From the NCBI GenBank assembly GCA_002633005.1, contig NMRA01000211.1, positions 634,790 to 688,658 of the forward strand: 53,869 nucleotides of DNA, written 5' to 3'. This stretch comes from Phoronis australis (lineage: Eukaryota; Phoronida; Phoronidae). Position 1 is the first letter of the stretch. The number at the start of each line of letters is the position of its first letter. A program made the translations under genes and the position numbers. Below, piece after piece: positions 33,506 through 46,075 of the stretch. The notes beneath the pieces are model-generated. The model searched no databases and was not told the DNA's origin. It saw nothing but the letters and a program-made list of their open reading frames with translations.

Positions 33506-33622
33506 CATCAGAGTTGATTTCTGCATCACTGGTATAATTTTCTTTACATGGACAGGTCCATCCGAACTTGGTTCCGTTCCATGTTGCATTATTTCCAAGA
33601 CATGGGGCAGTTTCTAACCCAT
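33506..33622 (-). CDS. EGF-like exon of the - strand fucolectin-type gene
   Basis: A 117-base exon, phase 1 at both ends, with acceptor TTATTTTAAAG|AT (33623/33622) and donor GATG|GTAAGG (33506/33505). It encodes GLETAPCLGNNATWNGT then FGWTCPCKENYTSD. The Cys...Cys-x-Cys pattern resembles the second half of an EGF module, with N-glycosylation sequons at NAT, NGT and NYT. Phase 1-1 lets it follow the fucolectin exon at 35846-36067 directly; the joined codon would be Asp. No further downstream exon found. Confidence 0.5.
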
Positions 33623-34541
33623 CTTTAAAATAAGAACACCATTCAATGCATTACAACGACCAAGATAAAAGTGTGTTTTTGAGTACTTTTGGTTCGCAAG
33701 AGTTCCAGGATTTCTAAAAAAATATCACATATTTAATTAGGTCTTTGTTATTACATGAACATGGATGCGTCTGCGCACTGACTGGTTAAAACATAGTACG
33801 TCGATTGCCCTTAAGTTGTTGACTGCCAAGCCAGCCTTTTATTCAAGCCGTCCTGGCGACCCAGATTGCCATTCGTAAATGTAAGGTCAACCACACGCTA
33901 CAGAAACCGTAACACACTGACTGTGTAAATAAAGCGAGTAAAAGTTGACAAAATATCAAAGCAGGTAACATGCCAATGTGAAGAAATCAGAGGCAAGAAT
34001 CATCTCTGGTCGTATAATAAATCAAATAAAAACCGATACCACTGGAATACGAGGATGACTTCCACTGGCCTTGGGATCGGCCAAATTTACAAATAACGCG
34101 TAGTGAGTCGGAGTACTGCTTCACTATCAGCCTGCATAGATGACATTTCTTTGACAATTACGTTGCTTGCATGAAACTCCAGTGTCCGATTGCAGTTCAT
34201 ACTGTCTAGGTGTGTAAGCACGTTAACAGAGTCTTTAACAAGTGGTGTAGACGAAAGTGATTCTTAGTTTGACGAGGCAATTCCAACATCTCTACCCAGG
34301 GATGCATTCTTGTCGGGGATCGTTTTTGTCAAAATGAGCAAACATTTTTTGCAAACAAATTTTTAGAACATCACGCTATATTAGTAAATTCACACAATTT
34401 TCCTGACAGTGTGCAGCACGTCACAGGAATATTCTCAGGGACTGTAATTTTCTAAAAAGAGGTTTAATTAATAGTTGTGAGGAGTGCAAGTCAGAATTTC
34501 TGACCTAGATATTACGTCATTCATTTACGAAACTGACTCCA

Positions 34542-34944
34542 GGGCCCGGTCTCCAATCTTTTTACTCGAAATGGAACTCGAAATTAGGTTTGGCATTTTC
34601 TACTCTACTTTTCGGTGAAATCAAGATAAGTGTCTATTATTCTATGCTCGAGTACACAATAACTTACGGAGATAATTTATTGCCCTTAGTTCACAGTTTG
34701 TAAACCCAATATTAAAGCAATAAGTTCGAGTTTGAACTCGAAATTTCGGGTTTTTACTCGAGTTTGTAGCACGAATATAAGGGTCCTCAAGGGCAAACTT
34801 GAACTAGAAACGCTTATGCATAAACTATAATGTATTCGAGCACAGTCTGATAACCAATTATCTTAAGTTCGCACAAAAGGAGCAAAGAAATTGCCAAAAA
34901 TAATTTCGAGTTCGTTTCGAGTACAAAGATTAGAGACCGGGCCC
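34542..34944. mobile_element. 403-base MITE with about 57-base inverted ends
   Basis: GGGCCCGGTCTCCAATCTTT at the left end and GGGCCCGGTCTCTAATCTTT on the reverse strand at the right end continue in parallel (ACTCGAAA … GGAACTCGAAATTA … TTTGGCA). No coding sequence. The duplication described below begins inside this element. Confidence 0.75.
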
Positions 34945-36124
34945 AGGTCCAGAAACCAAGTTATCACTCGATCTAGAGTGCTCGGTCACGGAATCAACAT
35001 AATCTTGTCAGACAGGCAAACGTGTTGCTTTCATGACTCATGAGATCCAAGTTATTGAATTCAGTTGTCAGAATTTCAAAGCCCAAGCGTCAATTCTGGC
35101 CTGAGTAAGGTGCACAGTTTAAGGCGATAGGTAAATGTTATGCCATTCAAATCTTCTAAAATGGTCCCCTTTTCATGGGAATTCTGTTTTAGTAGGGTGA
35201 AAATAAAATTAACCAATTCAATGTATCGAACAATCTAGCTACGCCAAACTTTGGCGATAAACAGGGCATTCACGTTCATTTGCTAATCTTAATTCCACGA
35301 AACTTGGTGTCCAAATGTTATGAATGACAGAGAACGACAAGGCGACCCACAGACAGTTTAGAGCATGGCATTCAGTTACGACTCATGCGATCCGACAATG
35401 GCGCCAACTACGCATCGCACCGTATTGCGTATGCGTGTGTCACGAACAACGCATTTCTATACAGATTTTCTATCCGGCCTTTTCACTGCGTTAAGGGACC
35501 TAAGGGAGTTATCGACTACGCATCGCAACGCATGCATGTGTCAGCAACAATACATTTCTATATTGACGTTCTATCCGCTGTAACCATAGAATGACGTCTC
35601 CCCAGGCTTAATCTATAACGTAACGCTCATGCGTTATCGGAACGAAAACGCATCGTCGCATTGTATGGTTCTACACATCCGTCATTTACCTTTGGGAAGA
35701 TTTGCCTTTAAGTTCTCAATGTACGGTAAAATATTGTTGTAAAAGAAGTAAAGCGAGCGAAACGTGTGGACTCTAACCCAACGTAAATCGCATCTTTTAA
35801 GGAGGGGTTTCGCAAAGATGTGACTGACAAAGTTTTCATACTTACCGTTAACTCTCACTTCTAGCAGAGCGAGACTTTTGTATCCAGTACACTCTATTAC
35901 CACATATTGTCCATATATTGGGAGCGAATCGCACTGGATTGTCTGTGTGGATCCGACAGGAAAACTACTGGAGTAATGTTTGCACATCTGAGTCTTGCGC
36001 CTGGGCTCTCCTTTTGCCGTTCTTGAAGCATAACTTGTTATGATTTTGAAATCTTTTAATACATCGCCTGTAAACAAAAACGCACGAAAGAATAGAATGT
36101 TCTAGCATATACAGTGGCGGATCT
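34863..36124. repeat. 1.26 kb direct duplication, copy 1
   Basis: Matches 38620-39881 at a constant offset of 3757 bases, so no net indels. I counted about 20 substitutions, under 2%. It holds one fucolectin second-half exon (- strand). It also holds an internal tandem repeat (35407-35478 and 35515-35580: ACTACGCATCGCA … ACATTTCTATA) and ends at a hAT-like terminal motif just before a single N. Confidence 0.9.
35846..36067 (-). CDS. Fucolectin-type second-half exon, copy 1
   Basis: A 222-base internal exon, phase 1 at both ends: acceptor TTTGTTTACAG|GC (36068/36067), donor AACG|GTAAGT (35846/35845). Encodes DVLKDFKIIT, KTQMCKHYSSSFPVGST, YGQYVVIEC and ALLEVRVNG, the second half of a fucolectin-type domain. 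Compared with exon 3 of the lectin at 16739, the third fucose-contact Arg is Val (DVL for YRL) and the Cys of LCEV is Leu, so sugar binding may be altered or lost. Confidence 0.75.
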
Positions 36125-36638
36125 NCAGCCTTCAAAAGCTGGAGCAAAATTTGAAAACTCTTTTCAAAGTCTGCTGAACGTGCAAGCAAGACCTACACTT
36201 TAAGAGTGAAGTACGGCTCACAGCAGGCAAAAATGCCCAGAGGGGTGATAAACCCAATGTCACCGATTTGAACCATACTATGCATTTTAGGTACCTTTGG
36301 GATGATAAACAAAACAGTAAAGTCCAATCTCATTTTACCTTGTTTAAGTAGAAGAAATCAGGGAGCCTCTATTTTGGGGGTATGCCATGCAATGAACTCG
36401 CTGAAAATGCCTTATTTGCATTGCACAATAAAAAATATCGGCGTACGAGATCATTATTTGTTTGTAATTTTTAAATAAAGCAAGTCTTCGGCTTTACAAA
36501 GATGTTAAACAATACTCATTAACTCTGCCGCTAAGTTAAAATTTCAGGCATAAAGTATAGAGGGGTCAGAGGTTAACAAGGCATTGCAATTTCGCCACAA
36601 TTTGAGCCCGTATATCTTAGCTGGCACAACACTGATCA

Positions 36639-36753
36639 ACACCAGACTTTTACACAAGACGTTTCTATCTTATTGCTGTTGATTAGTACAATAAANACAC
36701 CAAACTTTTACACAAGACGTTTCTATCTTATTGCTGTTGATTAATACAATAAA
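36639..36753. repeat. 57-base perfect-length tandem duplication around a single N
   Basis: 36639-36695 and 36697-36753 are identical except for two bases, with N36696 between. This looks like two contig ends that overlap but were joined end to end. Confidence 0.8.
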
Positions 36754-37636
36754 ATTTTCTGGCGCTGAGCATCTTTCTATACAAATTGCAAGATTGCGAC
36801 AACCACCTGAGAGGAAATTACCTTCAATACCGATACCTGCTTGGAACATTACAACACCAGTAAAGTGCATAATTTTGATTCAAAAGTTGATTTATTAATA
36901 TTTAGTTAAGTTTCATTAAGTCAGGCGCAATTGTTTAAGGTATTTTTCCTTTTTAACTAAAAATCCGCGTTTTTCGTGAACCCAGTATCCAACAACAGGT
37001 GTCACTTTACTAGTGGTGGCAAAATGGTTGATCCTGACTTGCAGTGTTATCTGCTAGTATCATGGAGTGTGATGAAGTGTATGGAACCTCAAAAGAATGT
37101 ACTCTGCACATGTGTGAAATCTTGATGCGGCATAAAGTGAGTACCAATCCACCGCACCTACAGACTGTGCGGCAACTGGTTTTGGCGAGAGTCGGATAAT
37201 TTACAAATGCGTGTTCACCGGACCCGTGTCACGCCTGTGTGACCATAGACTATAGAATATCTATGGTGTGACTGCGTCCAAGGCAATGGCAAGACGCCGG
37301 GCTCATCTTGGAATTCTGTGGAAACCATGTAGACTCTGCAAACACCCATTTCATTAGTGGTAGCTCGCGTGCCAAGCCTGAAGTGGGGATGCTGGTTGAA
37401 ATGTCTAAAGTCAACTTACTTTCACAGGAACTCAACAATGTCAATGCATTTGTGTTCTTTCCTGTTGGATCTGGTGAGTACTACTACTGCTTTGTTTGAA
37501 TTCGAGGTTATCACGATAGCCTTGTGGCGGTTATAGTCAGTTTTGTGGATACATGATTCGAGAACCAGTTAGCACCGCTAGAAACAACAGATGTTATTCT
37601 AATACAGTACCCTGCAATGCAAGTTACTGGTCCTCC

Positions 37637-38200
37637 NNNNNNNNNNNNNNNNNNNNNNNNNNNNNNNNNNNNNNNNNNNNNNNNNNNNNNNNNNNNNNNN
37701 NNNNNNNNNNNNNNNNNNNNNNNNNNNNNNNNNNNNNNNNNNNNNNNNNNNNNNNNNNNNNNNNNNNNNNNNNNNNNNNNNNNNNNNNNNNNNNNNNNNN
37801 NNNNNNNNNNNNNNNNNNNNNNNNNNNNNNNNNNNNNNNNNNNNNNNNNNNNNNNNNNNNNNNNNNNNNNNNNNNNNNNNNNNNNNNNNNNNNNNNNNNN
37901 NNNNNNNNNNNNNNNNNNNNNNNNNNNNNNNNNNNNNNNNNNNNNNNNNNNNNNNNNNNNNNNNNNNNNNNNNNNNNNNNNNNNNNNNNNNNNNNNNNNN
38001 NNNNNNNNNNNNNNNNNNNNNNNNNNNNNNNNNNNNNNNNNNNNNNNNNNNNNNNNNNNNNNNNNNNNNNNNNNNNNNNNNNNNNNNNNNNNNNNNNNNN
38101 NNNNNNNNNNNNNNNNNNNNNNNNNNNNNNNNNNNNNNNNNNNNNNNNNNNNNNNNNNNNNNNNNNNNNNNNNNNNNNNNNNNNNNNNNNNNNNNNNNNN
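37637..38200. other. Assembly gap (564 N)
   Basis: Scaffold gap lying between the two copies of the 1.26 kb duplication. Confidence 0.99.
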
Positions 38201-38619
38201 AAACCTGTGCCAGCTGAGATATCGGGATACGAATTTAGCCAATTTTGACAGTTTCAAAAATCCCTAAAAGTACTCATCTTATGCGGCTCTAAAAATAGAC
38301 AAAAATTATTGAAATCTTTTAAATTTTCATGAATAAAGTAGTCGAAGGTGACACCTGATCAATAACACAGGTTCAATATTTCAACGTTACTTCCACTGCG
38401 TAACGTAACTGTCGGAATTTTACTAAAATTTAACTACCGCAAGGCTGAAAACTTGTCGGAAACAAATAGTATCCATGGAAACCAAAAGGGGGCGTTTTGA
38501 AAAAAAATAAAGTTGATCTGGAGTCAGTGGGGCCAATGTCATCACACAAACAAAATATAAAAGAGAATCTGTGACATAGCGTTTATCACCCTCTGCCTGG
38601 TCTATTCGCGAACATGCTC

Positions 38620-39881
38620 TTAAGTTCGCACAAAAGGAGCAAAGAAATTGCCAAAAATAATTTCGAGTTCGTTTCGAGTACAAAGATTAGAGACCGGGCC
38701 CAGGTACAGAAACCAAGTTATCAATCGATCTAGAGTGCTCGGTCACGGAATCAACATAATCTTGTCAGACAGGCAAACGTGTTGCTTTCATGACCCATGA
38801 GTTCCAAGTTATTGAATTCAGTTGTCAGAATTTCAAAGCCCAAGCGTCAATTCTGGCCTGAGTAAGGTGCACAGTTTAAGGCGATAGGTAAATGTTATGC
38901 CATTCAAATCTTCTAAAATGGGCCCCTTTTCATGGGAATTCTGTTTTAGTAGGGTGAAAATAAAATTAACCAATTCAATGTATCGAACAATCTAGCTACG
39001 CCAAACTTTGGCGACAAACAGGACATTCACGTTCATTTGCTAATCTTAATTCCACGAAACTTGGTGTCCAAATGTTATGAATGACAGAGAACGACAAGGC
39101 GAACCACAGATAGTTTAGAGCATGGCATTCAGTTACGACTCATGCGATCCGACAATGGCGCCAACTGCGCATCGCACCGTATTGCGTATGCGTGTGTCAC
39201 GAACAACGCATTTCTATACAGATTTTCTATCTGGCCTTTTCACTGCGTTAAGGGACCTAAGGGAGTTATCGACTACACATCGCAACGCATGCATGTGTCA
39301 GCAACAATACATTTCTATATTGACGTTCTCTCCGCTGTAACCATAGAATGACGTCTCCCCAGGCTTAATCTATAACATAACGCTTATGCGTTATCGGAAC
39401 GAAAACGCATCGTCGCATTGTATGGTTCTACACATCCGTCATTTACCTTTGGGAAGTTTTGCCTTTAAGTTCTCAATGTACGGTAAAATATTGTTGTAAA
39501 AGAAGTAAAGCGAGCGAAACGTGTGGACTCTAACCCAACGTAAATCGCACCTTTTAAGGAGGGGTTTCGCAAAGATGTGACTGACAAAGTTTTCATACTT
39601 ACCGTTAACTCTCACTTCTAGCAGAGCGAGACTTTTGTATCCAGTACACTCTATTACCACATACTGTCCATATATTGGGAGCGAATCGCATTGGATTGTC
39701 TGTGTGGATCCGACAGGAAAACTACTGGAGTAATGTTTGCACATCTGAGTCTTGCGCCTGGGCTCTCCATTTGCCGTTCTTGAAGCATAACTTGTTATGA
39801 TTTTAAAATCTTTTAATACATCGCCTGTAAACAAAGACGCACGAAAGAATAGAATGTTCTTGCATATACAGTGGCGGATCT
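38620..39881. repeat. 1.26 kb direct duplication, copy 2
   Basis: Same content and orientation as 34863-36124. Starts inside the right half of the GGGCCCGG MITE without its left half and ends at CAGTGGCGGATCT, a few bases before the single N at 39890. Confidence 0.9.
39603..39824 (-). CDS. Fucolectin-type second-half exon, copy 2
   Basis: Splice sites and phases are identical to the exon at 35846-36067. The protein differs at one residue (Asn for Lys in the TA-x-GEP segment); the other exon differences I see are silent. In the - strand gene model it would follow the first-half exon at 49808-50009. Confidence 0.75.
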
Positions 39882-39890
39882 ACGGGGGGN

Positions 39891-40289
39891 AAACAAAAAC
39901 GGCACCGCCAGCGTGTGTAAACCTTAAGTAAACCAACTTGGGAGAGGGGGGGTTCACTCTGAAAATATAGTTTTTTGCATTGTGAATTGCTGAGTCTTTG
40001 TGGCTCATCGGCAAAACGCCTGGGGATTTATTGTGCGCGCGCTTCCGTCTACACTTCTGAAGTAGCCAAGCATTTTAGATGGATTCACCGCTGAAAGAGC
40101 AGTTCTATAGCTGATTTCTTTAGGTAACTAGCTTCTTTACTCTAAGACATATTTTGATTTGATTAGGGGAAATACTGCGGTGCCGCAACCCTGATATTCA
40201 GGCGAATTGACGTGCAACGTTTTTACCTCATCTGTTATGCCGTGTCATTCTATTAAGCTCAACACGTTTGTAACTGGTGTATAGTAAAG
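39891..40289. other. No gene recognised
   Basis: Sequence after the single N at 39890. No exon supported. Confidence 0.4.
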
Positions 40290-40363
40290 TTATATTGCGC
40301 AATATCGTACAGTGTACATGTACATATTGCTTATCTTGATCTCAAAATCGTGCAATCGATCAC
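40290..40363 (-). pseudogene. Truncated fucolectin-type second-half exon
   Basis: Acceptor TTTGATTCAG|GT (40364/40363) followed by DRLHDFEIKIS, a clean start of the second half of the domain that keeps the Arg lost in the duplicated exons. After that the homology ends and the frame stops at 40290. Most of the half-domain is missing, so a dead or deleted exon. Confidence 0.6.
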
Positions 40364-40859
40364 CTGAATCAAAGGCATCAATATATATACTTGCACTGGC
40401 AACATTTTTTGTCAATTTAGGAGTGACCTGCATGTCGACTGACAAGAGTGTAGCACGGAATGTAGGCCTAGTATGAGTCAACCTATAGAGAGGGTGATGA
40501 AATATATCGTGCCACTGTTGCAAACAGAGGATCATCTGCTTGCGATTCGACGATTCGGGGAGACGGTCGTGGATACTACTGCTATCTTTATAGTAGACGT
40601 AACTTAAAGTGCTCAAAAGCACCAATTTCATATCAAAATACTGAAAAACAACTGTCTATCAATTGTCCATCTAGAACACCCGCAAATACTGTTCGACAAC
40701 AGGCTTATTAGCTTATCTCGCTTATGAGCACTTATTGGTCAATACATACTACTAAAATCGGGACAACAAATCTCAGCACTAAGTCATCCTCCATTCAGTT
40801 TAGTAAAAAGTCGTCAGATATTGATGCTCGTTTTCCCTTGGTTTATTGTATAGTAAGGA

Positions 40860-41090
40860 ATGACGAGACGTTGTGTTTGTAGTGGTTGTGACAACTTAGT
40901 ATTTTGCCACGCTGTATTTCTTTTCACTTTCCGTGGGACATCGGAGAAGCGCGGATATGGCGCATGTTTGTACAAGAAACTCGCGTGTTAGTGGACATGA
41001 CTTACTGGCGCCATGTACGTTCACACGTCACACTGCATGTCCGTGGATCTAAGAAACTTTCTCCTACTTTCTCGTTTTTGGGATATTGAA
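40860..41090 (+). pseudogene. THAP-domain relic with frameshift
   Basis: From the ATG at 40860 the frame starts MTRRCVCSGCDN, the Cys pair of a THAP domain. About 12 codons later the homology moves to another frame as SFHFPWDIGEARIWRMFV, the 'FHxFPxD … W' part. The closing Cys-x2-His-Phe is not clear in either frame. One frameshift plus the missing end make this a relic. It is a different sequence from the exon at 92-296. Confidence 0.55.
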
Positions 41091-44000
41091 TTCACGATTG
41101 TGATATGCAGTGCTAAGTTTAGTGATGCTGACAATGTAGTCACTCGTGAAAATAATGTACATGTAAATGGTGGTTTAAAGCACTTTAAAACCATCTAGAC
41201 GCATAATATCGAAAGTTTACAATTTTCTTAAAATATATGCATATGATCAAGAACCATCTGATACGACACCAAAATCACGTGCGTAGGACAAATAATAGCA
41301 GAAATGTATTTCAACACTAGATCCAACAAGAAACATGTCACCCCACTAAACATGATAGTATTGGCCCAATACTGGATATTTGTTGCTTGTTACCGCGTGT
41401 ACCGCATACCGGTTTACGTTTCTGGGCCACTAATGGCCCAATAGCGTCCAACGACACTAACCGAGTGAACCCTTCCCTTCCGGGCCGCCAGTACAAAAAC
41501 GATTCCGCCGCCATAATGCTTGAGCTGTAAACACAGACTTGAACACTTGAGGGCTGTTATAGGCCAGCCCACAGGAGGGCGCTTACTAATTTAACAAGTT
41601 TTCGTTTAAAAAATTACCATCAGATGTGTGACGGTAAAATTGTCAGTTTTCATGAAATAAAACTTAAAGAAAACTTTCCACCAGATGACTCTCATTAAAA
41701 ACCGCCATTTTGAAATTTCCGTTGAAGAAACACTTGAGTTGTTCTACAGTTTGAAACCAGCATGTGTGACATGATAGTGAAGGATTTTGATAGTGAACTT
41801 CAGCTTCTGCTTAATTTCATATTTCTTTACTTTGAATGCCGCTCCAATGTCTGTAAGAGTATATAAATTATTCCACAAACGTTCTCAGCTTCTGATCGTC
41901 TCCAAATCCAACAATACAATAACTAACAAATTTTCTGAAGAAAACGGTATTAGATGTAGCGATTTCTTTCTTTTAAGTACAAAAAACTTAAGAATTTGTG
42001 ATAATGATTTTTCTCACATGACCTGGAATGTGTTACGACACGACTGGTTTAGGACACCGAGTACGTAATTTTGATATTACACGGGCAAATCACAAAGTAG
42101 TGCAAAGTAGAAATCCACACGCCTTACATTTTATCGCCTGCAAAACACTAAACCAAACGCGCGCCAACCAAACAATGCCGGAAGTCCGAGGTGACAAGGT
42201 TACGACTGACAAATCGGGTGTCGTAAACTACGTACTCCCAGTCGGAAGGACATGCAAGCAACTTCATAAACGGACCCATCTTCGGCGGCGAATTCCACAT
42301 CCAGGTTCATTCAAACGGAGATGAGCCCTAACCTAATTCAAGAAACGCGGCGAGACTGTCTAGCTGTCCTGTCTCAAGGTAAATTTAGCGCTCACGCGCG
42401 GGGAAGCCTTGCTGACTGTTATTAATAAATATTTTTAAGTTTTAATATTACAACTTCAAAGACTATTTATTAGATTCTAACTTGAATATTTGGTACGAAA
42501 GCTGAATGCAATTTACAATTGTTATGCTTGAAATAAACCTATTAACAAAAAGTAACTGAATTACTTTACATTGCGCAAGGGTGGTTTTACTAAAGTTGCG
42601 TCGCGTGGTTGAAAGTTTTCGACACGTCGAGTTTTACAGCAAAAAAACATCAATTTTATGGTTCATGTGAGAAAACAAATCCTACACTCGTCTCAGTTTT
42701 TTATTTTTGGAAATTTCCAAGAGGTTTGCCCATGTCATTAACCTGAGACTAAATATCAAGATTTGGTGAAATCACAACAAGCTGAAAGATGGGATGATTT
42801 TGCATGCGTAAAACAAATTTCACTTGTGCGCAATCAGCCAAGAGCATCGCAGCAATCCTGAGACATCGAAAAAAGAGGCCTTTCCATATCTGTCTCCATA
42901 GTCTACCATTGTTACGCTTCCTCAGATGGGCCATGTCAGTATTCCCATGCTGTCATTATGGCGTTTTTTCATGTCCATCTTGCAGAATCTTATTTAGTTG
43001 TTCCACTTACGTCACAATCAATGACATTATTCTTAATCCTCATCTTGTTTTACTTTGCAACATAGCTTGTGGCGTACACCGGATTCAATTATAGATTACG
43101 ATAAAATAAACTTAACTTGTTAAATGCAATCATCGTCATATTTTTGACATTGGCCACTTTATTTTTATTCCAATCGTTGGGGTTTATTTTGCATTACTCA
43201 TTTCTATTTACAGCATCAAGGGTCTACTTCTGTATTTATACATTTCTCTACTGGACACCTGATTGGCCATTTTTTGTTCAGTTCAACGTGGTTTAGCTCA
43301 TTCAGCCACCTACATCATCGTCTACAAGACCTACGTCCGTACTCTGCATTTTTCCCACCCTCCATTCCGGATGTTCGTTCAATTTTTTTTATTGTTCCCC
43401 TTATACAAGTTTTTTGTTTGTAATCTGTACATTTTCTGTAGGCCCTTCAGGCAGAGTCTTTTTGCAGAGTCTTACATAGTTCTTCCACTTACGTCATAAT
43501 AAATGACATTATTCTCAATCCTAATCATGTTGTACTCTGCAACATAACTCGTGGCGTACCCCGGGAAAATCTAAGCGCAAATATGTGTTCCTTCCAGAGG
43601 TGTTTGAATAATATGATGACTCCTCTTTCACCCCTTGTATACTGTTTTGAAGACCTAGACAGATAGTTAGTTCAGTTTCGAGGATTAGAGAACACTATAT
43701 AATGTGTTTAAGGTGCTGTCTATTCCTAGGTTTACATTATGTTCCAGGTGGCCATGGTAGCCCTTTTGTCCTAAATGAAATATCACGGTGTGGTTTTTGC
43801 CACGTTTTTCTCAGTATTCAAGTTTTGCATCCGTAGCCATCACGCGTTTGCGTTGATGTCTTGCTGAAACGTGAATGCTGTTATAATGTAAATCTCACGT
43901 GGATGGCAGGAAATGAGGCTCATTTTGAAGCGTTATAAAGCAGCTGTGTCAGCGATATTAGTGATAGTGGAGACATTTTTAATGCAAAATCCTGTGTTAC

Positions 44001-46075
44001 TGTCAAGGTACCTAAACTACTTGGGCCTGTACTATAATTAGGGTTTGCAAACCAAAATGCCATAAAAATGATTTCAAACCATAAATCTTTGCATTAGTTT
44101 TTGAAGTTTTGAAACCCGTTGGACGGTTCTGGAGTAATTTAAAATTCAGACCCTCAAAAAATTTTTTTCAGCAAGCGAACCCTGGAAAATTTCAAGGTCT
44201 ACATGAATTTTTAAATTTGACTGCACCTGTCTTTTTTGGATGTGTTCCTGGATGGACCATGCTTTATCAACTGATTAAGAGCAATTCCATATAAAAACCA
44301 ATTTTTTGAAACTTAGCACATCGGCTGGCCTTGTCAAAAGAAACCGGAGCCTGAATTTTTAAGAGTTTCCGAGTTTTTTTAACTCTTTTTACCACCACTT
44401 TGAACTTTTTCTGAAAAATAGCAAATAATAGTACTTGGAAGTAGGTGAATTTTTGTCAGCAACAGCACATCATCGCTTCACGCTATTGAAAAAATAACCA
44501 TAAAGCAGAAAGAAGAAAGAATAACATACAAGATCAACTAGTTCGGGTGGATTTATTGATTTTTTATGTCCTCCCATTTTAGCCTACAGAAGTATCATTT
44601 TCACTACTTAATATTAAGGCCATTTTTACGCATTTTTATCACTCTCCCAAATCTATATCGGATGTTTTTGGAACATGAATTAACTTCCATCTGTTACAGC
44701 TGTCTTTGTTCAGCCCAACGCAAGAATAAAAAATCTTGTCTCGTTCATAGTTTTTGTTCAGTCAGTTTTTTACATAACTCACTTACACACTTTTCTGCCA
44801 ATCTGTAACTGTCAGTTTGATTAAAAGACTCTAGGAGGCACTACTCGATTGTGCAATTATCTATCGACCAAGATGCCAAATAGAACAAATATCATTCGTT
44901 TTGCTGCATCAGTGACGAAGGAGATCATGGGAAGCTGTATGAGAGATTTTTTCTTCGCGGATTTTCAGTTTTGCTAGTGCAAAAATAAAAATTTGTTATA
45001 GGATTACAGAAACCAAAAAGTCAAGTTTAATGTACTTATTAGTTAATAATACAAATCCATCACCATCTCATTCTTCAGAGAAGCACTTTTTATTCTTATT
45101 AAGAGGGCCCATTACCCATTGCTTGGTCAGTTTTCAAACACCGTAATTGACTAAGAATCCCACGCACTGTCTGCGGTGCATGCTGGTCCATTTTCAGACC
45201 TCCTGAACAAATCCCTGTATATGCGCTTGAAAAAGTCCTCTCAAACTATTAGCAAAGTTCATACTCAAACTAATCAAGATCTTCGAGAGCACAAGTGAAA
45301 AGAGGACGGTGGATACGAGCAGAAGTGTCGTGTTATTGGACATGCAAAGTGTCACGCAATGCTTCTTTTACTACACAAAAGCGGCCGAGCATGGTGGCAG
45401 TGCGCCAATGGAATTTGCAATTTTAGAAAAATAACAGGTACGGATATTTACGATTGAAAACATAATACTTTCAGTGATATCCAAGATAATAGCTTTCCAA
45501 ACCAGTATTTAAGTAATTGGGTGTTGTTGCTACTTACCAGCTAAAAGTTTCACAATATGTAAATTCCGTTCAAGCGGCGGACTCAAAACCACAGTTTCTT
45601 GAAGGTATGCTAGGTTTAGTGTATGATGCATTTCTACACAACACTTCAAAAACTGCATTTTGTTTGAAGAAAACAAGAGCTACTGAAACACAAAGTCCTT
45701 TTATTTTGCTCAGTACACATATCTAAGATAGACGTTTCTCAAAACTAGATATTCACTCCTATAAAAATCTCAGTAGTTTCAGTAGAATCAATCATGTACA
45801 AAGTATGCTTTACGAGTCTCAAACTGAACATAAAACAAAAAACGCTAGTAAAAAGGGACAGAAGATTTCAATGTTGACCATCAGTGGCTTGGATTATTTT
45901 CCCCAAACGGCCACCACTCAGATCTCTCCCCCATGGAAGCCCCGAATTTGCGTCATCTTCCATGTTTCCCAATTTCGCCCAGGGTGGACCCCAGTCCTCT
46001 CACTACGATAATGATGACCACAACAATATCATAAGAATAGACAACAACTAAAACATATTTATAATTCCCTACAGT
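41091..46075. other. No gene recognised; local repeats
   Basis: Long stretch within the span of the - strand fucolectin-type gene model. Apart from the pair of repeats at 42983-43564, I see no supported gene. Confidence 0.4.
42983..43564. repeat. 100-base direct repeat, two copies
   Basis: 42983-43082 and 43464-43564 share GTTCCACTTACGTCA-type, ATGACATTATTCT and GTGGCGTACxCCGG blocks at about 85% identity. Confidence 0.6.

Noticed and set aside
35365-35594. Two overlapping + strand frames, repeated at 39122-39351
   Set aside because: They arise from a tandem repeat of GCATCGCA-type units inside the duplication. No family features, and substitutions are spread evenly over codon positions.
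37511-38257. Long frames across the N gap
   Set aside because: Almost entirely unknown bases.
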